A DNA stretch of 64,000 nt from Actinomadura opuntiae (GTDB lineage Bacteria; Actinomycetota; Actinomycetes; Streptosporangiales; Streptosporangiaceae), in contig NZ_JASNWF010000015.1 in assembly GCF_030283205.1 (NCBI RefSeq), positions 1 to 64,000 on the forward strand. The letters run 5' to 3'. Made by a program: the position numbers and the translations under genes. Below are positions 59,198-64,000 of the stretch, piece by piece. The notes below the pieces were generated by a model that saw only the letters and a program-made list of their open reading frames with translations, had not been told where the DNA came from and made no database searches. Within the stretch, counting starts at the first letter, position 1. Each line of letters starts with the position of its first letter.

Positions 59198-59761
59198 ATG
59201 CGACGCGGTATTGCGATGGCCGCAGCGGTCATCGGACTGTTGCTGCTGGGAGGAACAGCCCCGGCGCTCGCCGGTGAGCGGCCCACGGCCGACGAGGTGG
59301 AGACGGCGTGGGTCGCAGGCCGGTTCATCACCCTGTACGTCGACACGCCCGACTCGGCGGGCTCGGGCCCGAGCGAAGCGCGGCCGGACGCCGACGTGTT
59401 CCTGGTCGCGCCGATGGACCCGGACCACCCGCTCGATCCTGGCGCGGTCATCCCCTCGCCGCCGGCTCCGGCACCGATCGTCGTCCCGGTGCACGACACG
59501 GTGCTGGACCGTCCGACGCCGCCGTCGGACTGCTTCGGTGTGCAGGTGCTCCCGGCGCCGGGCGCCGGCGAGCGGGTACTGACGCGTCCCGACCCCAATG
59601 GCGGTGCGGTGCTGGCATGGGCCGTGGTCGTCGACGGGCATCGCGTGAAGCTCACCAGCGGACCGGTCATCCGATGGGCGGCCGCCTCGGGCTTGGTCGT
59701 CCTGGACCGGTCCTGGCCCGGGTACGGCGGTATCTGCTGGACCGGCGCTTGGCGGCGCTGA
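59198..59761 (+). CDS. Small secreted protein of unknown function
   Basis: A 187-residue protein with AAGGAGG seven bases before the ATG and a clear signal peptide (core AAAVIGLLLLGGTAPALAG). The mature part is acidic and Pro-rich in the middle (PSPPAPAPIVVPVHD) and contains two cysteines (DCFGVQ, GICWTG) that could form a disulfide. I do not recognise the family. The next gene, also a small secreted protein, follows in the same direction. Confidence 0.65.
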   Translation: MRRGIAMAAAVIGLLLLGGTAPALAGERPTADEVETAWVAGRFITLYVDTPDSAGSGPSEARPDADVFLVAPMDPDHPLDPGAVIPSPPAPAPIVVPVHDTVLDRPTPPSDCFGVQVLPAPGAGERVLTRPDPNGGAVLAWAVVVDGHRVKLTSGPVIRWAAASGLVVLDRSWPGYGGICWTGAWRR

Positions 59762-59870
59762 CCTCGCGGTATCGGTGGGCGAACCACGCACCTTTGACCG
59801 GCGTCCGCGCCGGTCGACGATGAGGCCGCTGCGCAGCGATCATTTCCCCCTCTCCACTCCAGGAGGACAA

Positions 59871-60341
59871 GTGCGCAAGGTGCTCATCACATTCGCGATG
59901 GCGCTAGCCGGCGTCGGCGTCGCAGTGTCCCCGGCCGCCGCGGCGACCACCAACGTCTACTACGAGACCGTCGCGGACGGGGACACCCAGTTCATCCCCG
60001 CCTGCACGCCCGGCCCGGACAACCCGACCTGCGACCCGCGCGGCGCGGGCAGCAGGCTCATCTCGACCGGCTCACTCTCCTACACCCGAGGCGGAGAGAC
60101 CGTCGGGTCGGTGCACACCGATTGCACAACGACCCGGAAGGTGGGCAACGACTACTACGGTGTCTGCACCGACACCCTCACCACCCCGCAGGGGAACTCG
60201 GTCGCGGTCGGTGAGATCAACGAGAGCGCGCTCGAGCGCTACGAGGCCCAGAACCTGACGCTCACGGGCGCCCGCGGCTGCCTCACCGTGCAGCAGGTCG
60301 TGTACCCGAACGTCTTCAAGCTGACCGTCAAGCGGTCCTGA
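59871..60341 (+). CDS. Small secreted protein, allene-oxide-cyclase/dirigent-like barrel possible
   Basis: A 156-residue protein. GTG at 59871 is fixed by AGGAGG just upstream, giving a signal peptide (KVLITFAMALAGVGVAVSPAAA). The mature sequence has beta-strand repeats: ISTGSLSYTRGGETVGSVHTDC, then YYGVCTDTLTTPQGNSVAVGEI, the layout of dirigent/allene-oxide-cyclase-like barrels in which strands end in Gly-rich turns. Four cysteines may form disulfides. Function unknown; fold assignment tentative. Confidence 0.55.
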   Translation: MRKVLITFAMALAGVGVAVSPAAAATTNVYYETVADGDTQFIPACTPGPDNPTCDPRGAGSRLISTGSLSYTRGGETVGSVHTDCTTTRKVGNDYYGVCTDTLTTPQGNSVAVGEINESALERYEAQNLTLTGARGCLTVQQVVYPNVFKLTVKRS

Positions 60342-60348
60342 TCCGGAT

Positions 60349-60384
60349 GAGGGCGGCCGGGTCTGCGATGGCCCGGCCGCCCTC
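60349..60384. terminator. 13-bp bidirectional hairpin
   Basis: GAGGGCGGCCGGG (60349-60361) pairs with CCCGGCCGCCCTC (60372-60384). It sits between the convergent secreted-protein gene and the monooxygenase gene and can serve both. Confidence 0.8.
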
Positions 60385-60391
60385 GCCTATG

Positions 60392-61969
60392 TCAGCGGTG
60401 ACCGATGGCCCGCCGGACCGCGCGGGCCAGCGCGCCGGGGTCGAAGCCCGGGAGGACGGCGGCGAGGTGTCCGTCGGGCCGGACGAGGTGGACGGTGTCC
60501 GGACCGGCCTCCAGCGCGGCGCGGAGGACGCCGTCGGCGTCGATGGCGTCTAGAAAGTAGGTCCGGACGGGCAGGCCCTGCAACCGTTCTGCGAGCTCGT
60601 CGCCGCGCTTCTCGTTGCCCATCAGCACGATGAGATCGGTGCCGAGCAGCCGGCGGAGCCTCGTCTTGTACCCGTTGATCACGCAGGGCCCGTCGGGGCA
60701 GAGGACGCCGGGGATCGGTGGCCGGACGGCTCCGGCCGCACGGGGGAAGTCCTCGACCGGCCCGGCGGGGGTGGTGAGCGGCGAGTCCAGGTACCAGTAG
60801 GGTTCGGCGAGCTTCCCCGAGTCGATCTGGGCACGGGCTTCGGGGTCGGTGAGCGCGGCCTCCAGCGCGGCCAGCCGGCGTTCCTTTTCCTCGTCGGTGT
60901 GCGGGACGAGGAACTCCATGGTGCGGGTGGTGACCGCCAGGTTTTCGCCAGAGGCCGCGCGCCGCTCGATGTCGTAGCTCGCGAGCAGGTCTTCCGGAGC
61001 CTGGCCGCGGCGGACGAATGCGAGTTTCCAGGCGAGGTTCTCGGCGTCCTGGACGCCGGAGTTCAGCCCGCGCGCTCCGAACGGCGCGTACAGGTGCGCC
61101 GCGTCGCCCGCCAGGAACACGCGTCCACGGGAGAAGGTCTCGGCGCGGCGCTGGTGGAACCGGTAGGCCGAAAGCCAGACGATCTCGTACGGGGCGGCGC
61201 CGGTGATCTTCTGGATGCGGGCGTCGAGCGCGCCCGATGCCCGTTCGGCTTCGAGGTCGTAGTCGGCGGGCACCTGCCAGTCGATGCGCCAGGTGCGGTC
61301 GGGGCACTGGTGCACCAGGACCTGGCGGCCGGGGTTCCATGCGGGGTCGAAGTAGAAGCGGCGCTCGTTCGGGAACGGCAGGTCGGCGCGGATGTCGCAG
61401 ATGAGGAACTGGTCGCTGAACGAGCGGCCGGGGAATCCGATGCCCATGAGCTGCCTGATCGTGCTCTTGGAGCCGTCCGCGCCGACGAGGTGGCTGCCCT
61501 GGACGACGACCCTGGCGGTCGCGGTGGCCGTGTCGACCTCGATCCCGGTCTCGTCCTGGTGGACGCCGATGACGGGGTGCCCGTATCGGATATCGATGAG
61601 TGGTTCCCCGGCGGCGAGGTCGAGGAGGTACCGCTCCAGCTCGGCCTGCGAGATGTTGATCCATGGAGGTACGGTGCTGCGTCCCGCGGCCGGGAACGTG
61701 ACCGCGAACAGTTCGGTGCCGCGGTAGTAGGTGCGGCCGGTCGTCCAGGTGACGCCGCGCGCGATCATCCTCTCCGCGCAGCCGACGCGGTCGAGGACGT
61801 CCAGGACGTCGCGCTGAAAGCAGATCGCCTTGGACCCGGCCGGATCCCGCCGGGCGGCGGCCTCCAGCACGATCGTGGGAATCTCGAAGCGGGCCAGTAA
61901 CAGGGCCGTCACCAGCCCGACCGGGCCAGCGCCGACGATGACGACCGGTTCGGTCTCCTTCCTTTTCAT
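60392..61969 (-). CDS. FAD-dependent aromatic monooxygenase (MhpA-like)
   Basis: A 525-residue class-A flavin monooxygenase (PF01494 type). The FAD/NADH motifs are VVIVGAGPVGLVTALLLARF at the N-terminus, the DG-type LVGADGSKSTIRQLMGI, and GRVFLAGDAAHLYAPFGARG with LNSGVQDAENLAWKLA. The C-terminal thioredoxin-like region of the MhpA/PheA group follows. ATG at 61969 lies three bases after the stop of the metallo-beta-lactamase-fold gene. Likely reaction: ring hydroxylation of a phenolic acid before ring cleavage; exact substrate unknown. Confidence 0.85.
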   Translation of the reverse strand: MKRKETEPVVIVGAGPVGLVTALLLARFEIPTIVLEAAARRDPAGSKAICFQRDVLDVLDRVGCAERMIARGVTWTTGRTYYRGTELFAVTFPAAGRSTVPPWINISQAELERYLLDLAAGEPLIDIRYGHPVIGVHQDETGIEVDTATATARVVVQGSHLVGADGSKSTIRQLMGIGFPGRSFSDQFLICDIRADLPFPNERRFYFDPAWNPGRQVLVHQCPDRTWRIDWQVPADYDLEAERASGALDARIQKITGAAPYEIVWLSAYRFHQRRAETFSRGRVFLAGDAAHLYAPFGARGLNSGVQDAENLAWKLAFVRRGQAPEDLLASYDIERRAASGENLAVTTRTMEFLVPHTDEEKERRLAALEAALTDPEARAQIDSGKLAEPYWYLDSPLTTPAGPVEDFPRAAGAVRPPIPGVLCPDGPCVINGYKTRLRRLLGTDLIVLMGNEKRGDELAERLQGLPVRTYFLDAIDADGVLRAALEAGPDTVHLVRPDGHLAAVLPGFDPGALARAVRRAIGHR

Positions 61970-61971
61970 CG

Positions 61972-62928
61972 TCACCCCTGAAGCTCGTCCCAGACCGCCC
62001 GGTCGCGCTCGGCGGTCCAGATGGCCGGGCGTCCGATGCCCGACAGCTCGTCCCACAACCGGGACACGTCGAACGGCAGGCAGTGCTCGAAGATCGGCCA
62101 CCGTCCGTATTCCGGTTCCAGCTCGGTGTGGACCGCCTCGAACGCCTCCTTCAACGTCCCTCCGCGTCCCTGCACGGCCGTCACCTCGCGGATCATCACT
62201 TGCAAGAAATGCCGCGTCTGGCCGATCGCCGCGTCCACCGCCTCCCGGCCGGCCGCGACCGCGCCGCGTCCGCCGACCAGTGCTTCGGCGCCCAGCGCCG
62301 CGACGCGGTCCAAGGTGCCCGACGCCCACTCACGGTGGAAGGCGTCGCCGGTATAAAGCGCCGCCTGCGCTTCGACCAGGTCACCGGCGAACAGCACCCT
62401 CTGCCGCGGCAACCACGCCACGATGTCGCCCTCGGTGTGCCCGCGGCCGCAATAGCGCAGCACCAGCTCGCCCCGGTCGCCGCCCAACTGGATGGTGAAC
62501 CGGTCGCTGAACGTCGCCGTCGGCCACGTCAGACCCGGAATCGACTCCGGCTCCTTGAACAGCCGCGGCATCCGCCCGAACTCCGACTCCCAGTCCTGCT
62601 TCCCGCGTTCGGCGACCAGTTCGCGCGTCTTCTCGTGCGCCACGATGACATCGGCATCGAATGCGCTCGCCCCCAGCACCCGCACCGCGTGATAGTGCGA
62701 CAGCACCAGATACCGGACGGGCTTGTCGGTGTACTCGCGCAGCATCGACAGCCATTCACGCGCCGCCACCGGCGTCGCCAGCGCCTCGAAACAGACGACG
62801 AAATCCTCGCCCTCGACCGCCCCGACATTCGGATCGCCTTCGGCGGTCAGCGCATAGACGCCGTCCGCCAGCACCTCCAGGCTCCGCTCCTTCTCCACCA
62901 GATCGGCCGACGACGCGAACGGTTTCAT
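61972..62928 (-). CDS. Metallo-beta-lactamase-fold hydrolase with altered metal motif
   Basis: A 318-residue MBL-fold protein. The usual HxHxDH reads HYHAVR, so the Asp and the third His of metal site 2 and 1 are changed; GRGHTEGD and FAGDLVE retain the later metal ligands. I recall homologues in proteobacteria with the same SHYHAVRVLGAS stretch, in aromatic degradation clusters, so this may be a family feature rather than damage. ATG is preceded by GGAGAAA. It lies between a hydrolase and a monooxygenase gene in one operon. Confidence 0.8.
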   Translation of the reverse strand: MKPFASSADLVEKERSLEVLADGVYALTAEGDPNVGAVEGEDFVVCFEALATPVAAREWLSMLREYTDKPVRYLVLSHYHAVRVLGASAFDADVIVAHEKTRELVAERGKQDWESEFGRMPRLFKEPESIPGLTWPTATFSDRFTIQLGGDRGELVLRYCGRGHTEGDIVAWLPRQRVLFAGDLVEAQAALYTGDAFHREWASGTLDRVAALGAEALVGGRGAVAAGREAVDAAIGQTRHFLQVMIREVTAVQGRGGTLKEAFEAVHTELEPEYGRWPIFEHCLPFDVSRLWDELSGIGRPAIWTAERDRAVWDELQG

Positions 62929-62986
62929 TCCATTTCTCCAATTCGATCGTTGAGTTTCGCCTGGACGGGGCCGCCATTTCTGCGGT

Positions 62987-63850
62987 TCACCCGTGCTCCT
63001 GTGCGAGGAAACCGTTGACCACGGCGTGGTAGTCGTGCGGGCGCTCCTCCTGCAGGTGGTGCGCTGCCCGGTCCATGACGTAGAGCTGTCCGCGCGGAAC
63101 CATCCGGGCGAGCATCAGCGGGTAGTCCGGGGTGAGGAACGCGTCCTGCATGCCCCAGCAGAAGAGGACGGGCGCTTGGATGCGGCCCAGTTCGGCGGTG
63201 AGGTCCTGCCAGTCGCCTCGCGGGCTGTCGGACCGTGCCGCCAGTTCCATCTCTTCGGGGTCGATGCTCTGCGCGTATCGCATTTCGACGGTGGAGGCAG
63301 GAATGGCGTCGGGGTCGTACCATTCGAGCCTCGTTATGAGGTCGCGCATCTTCTCCGGGCTCGGGCCGCCTCCGCCGTAGTAGGCGTCGCGGGCGTTCCG
63401 ACCGCGTCTTCCGCCTTCCGGGAGGGGGGCCAGCGGGCCGTAGAAGACCGGCATCGAACCGGTGACGACGAGCGACCGGGCCCGGTCCGGGTAATTCGCC
63501 GCGAGGTTCAGGGCGATGGTGCCGCCCCAGGAGTTGCAGACGAAGTCGGCCCGCTCGATACCGACCGCGTCCATCAGCGCGACGGTCTTGGCGGCGTGGA
63601 AGTCCCACATCGGGCCCTCGATCACACATTTCTCGGATTTGCCGTACTGCAGGATGTCCACGAGCAGGCACCGCCTGTTGCGGGCGAACAGCGGCGCGAC
63701 GGGGCCGAAGTCGCTCCAGGCTGTGCAGCCGGGTCCGCCGCCGTGCAGGAATATCGTCGGTGCGCCCTGCCCGAGGTCCATGTAGTGGTAAGTGACGCCG
63801 TCGGCCTTGATGAAGGTTCCGGCGGACGCGGGGGTCGTCTCGGTTGGCAT
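62987..63850 (-). CDS. Alpha/beta hydrolase, meta-cleavage-product hydrolase type (MhpC/BphD-like)
   Basis: A 287-residue hydrolase with oxyanion region IFLHGGGPGCTAWSDFG, nucleophile elbow FVCNSWGGTIAL (Ser within NSWGG), acid in CWGMQDAFLTPDY and catalytic His in MDRAAHHLQEERP. The HGGGPG and SWGG motifs are typical of enzymes cleaving C-C bonds of ring-opened aromatics. ATG at 63850 has AAAGGA upstream; GTG at 63868, overlapping the preceding stop, is an alternative. It belongs to the minus-strand operon with the MBL and monooxygenase genes. Confidence 0.87.
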   Translation of the reverse strand: MPTETTPASAGTFIKADGVTYHYMDLGQGAPTIFLHGGGPGCTAWSDFGPVAPLFARNRRCLLVDILQYGKSEKCVIEGPMWDFHAAKTVALMDAVGIERADFVCNSWGGTIALNLAANYPDRARSLVVTGSMPVFYGPLAPLPEGGRRGRNARDAYYGGGGPSPEKMRDLITRLEWYDPDAIPASTVEMRYAQSIDPEEMELAARSDSPRGDWQDLTAELGRIQAPVLFCWGMQDAFLTPDYPLMLARMVPRGQLYVMDRAAHHLQEERPHDYHAVVNGFLAQEHG

Positions 63851-63864
63851 GCTCGTCGTTCCTT

Positions 63865-64000
63865 TCACCTCCGGCCGAGGAATTCCGCGGTCAGGCGGGC
63901 GAACTCCGCGGCCTGGAACTCCAGGGGGACGGCCCCGCCCTCGATGACAGCGGTCTCGGCGTGCGGGATGCGTTCGGTGAGCGGTCCGAGTTCAGGGAAG
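63865..64000 (-). CDS. Alpha/beta hydrolase C-terminus (partial, runs off the window)
   Basis: The last 44 codons of a gene entering from beyond 64000: GPLTERIPHAETAVIEGGAV, then PLEFQAAEFARLTAEFLGRR and stop. The pattern (a strand ending in a Glu/His-containing turn, then a Phe/Leu-rich helix) is that of the final helix of alpha/beta hydrolases, although the usual catalytic GGGH reads GGAV. Its stop overlaps the GTG at 63868, so it is in the same operon as the next hydrolase. Confidence 0.55.
   Translation of the reverse strand, partial: FPELGPLTERIPHAETAVIEGGAVPLEFQAAEFARLTAEFLGRR

Noticed and set aside
1..64000. Search for CRISPR arrays, transposases, integrases and phage genes
   Set aside because: No spaced direct repeats, DDE transposase or integrase motifs, or attachment-site duplications were recognised by eye.

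Overview
The window is GC-rich, densely packed DNA with a strong G/C preference at third codon positions, GTG and TTG starts, twin-arginine (Tat) signals and many LacI, GntR, ROK and DeoR regulators. This points to a filamentous actinomycete, plausibly of the Streptosporangiales or a relative; that placement is inference from gene content, not a search. Almost everything before 57 kb concerns breaking down and importing plant or fungal polysaccharides.

Layout. 0-3 kb: start of an L-rhamnose isomerase gene, a GH37 (trehalase)-like enzyme and a secreted GH99-like protein, linked by repeated TGAA-N4-TTCA sites. 3.6-9.2 kb: a galactose operon on the minus strand (relic of an RbsD/FucU mutarotase, galK, galT, secreted GH2 enzyme with two AbfB domains), divergent from a LacI regulator across a symmetrical promoter-operator. 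10.4-15.1 kb: a four-gene sugar ABC transporter of the YtfQ-YtfR-YtfT-YjfF type, then a DeoR regulator and an orphan second sugar ABC ATPase. 17.6-24.6 kb: a xylobiose-type module (LacI regulator, GH3, and a divergent binding protein plus two permeases, resembling Streptomyces bxlEFGA-bxlR). 24.6-30.2 kb: a decayed zone with a frameshifted GH2 pseudogene, a small LuxR-type gene, a propeller-DUF5648 protein and a broken GH95 alpha-L-fucosidase. 30.2-36 kb: an unrecognised Tat-exported protein, a ricin-domain glycosidase and a GH43 with a nearly identical ricin domain.

36.8-42.4 kb is a das-like aminosugar operon (binding protein, two permeases, GH20, GntR regulator) connected by stop/start overlaps and flanked by TGACCA-N-TGGTCA operators. 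42.5-57 kb looks like a beta-glucan regulon: CBM3-GH16-like protein, CebR-like LacI repressor, a GH-A enzyme with a discoidin domain, a DUF1996 protein, a GH55 exo-beta-1,3-glucanase, an ABC importer and a GH1 beta-glucosidase. The palindrome GGGAGAGCGCTCTCCC and variants lie before the repressor, between the DUF1996 and GH55 genes and before the GH43. The inferred logic is extracellular cleavage by GH16-like, GH55 and GH-A enzymes, uptake of short oligosaccharides, and intracellular hydrolysis by GH1. A ROK regulator with its own operator follows.

58.3-64 kb changes character: a methyltransferase relic, two small secreted proteins, and a minus-strand operon of two alpha/beta hydrolases, a metallo-beta-lactamase-fold protein and a flavin monooxygenase, probably aromatic catabolism. 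No tRNA, rRNA, CRISPR array or intact mobile element was seen.
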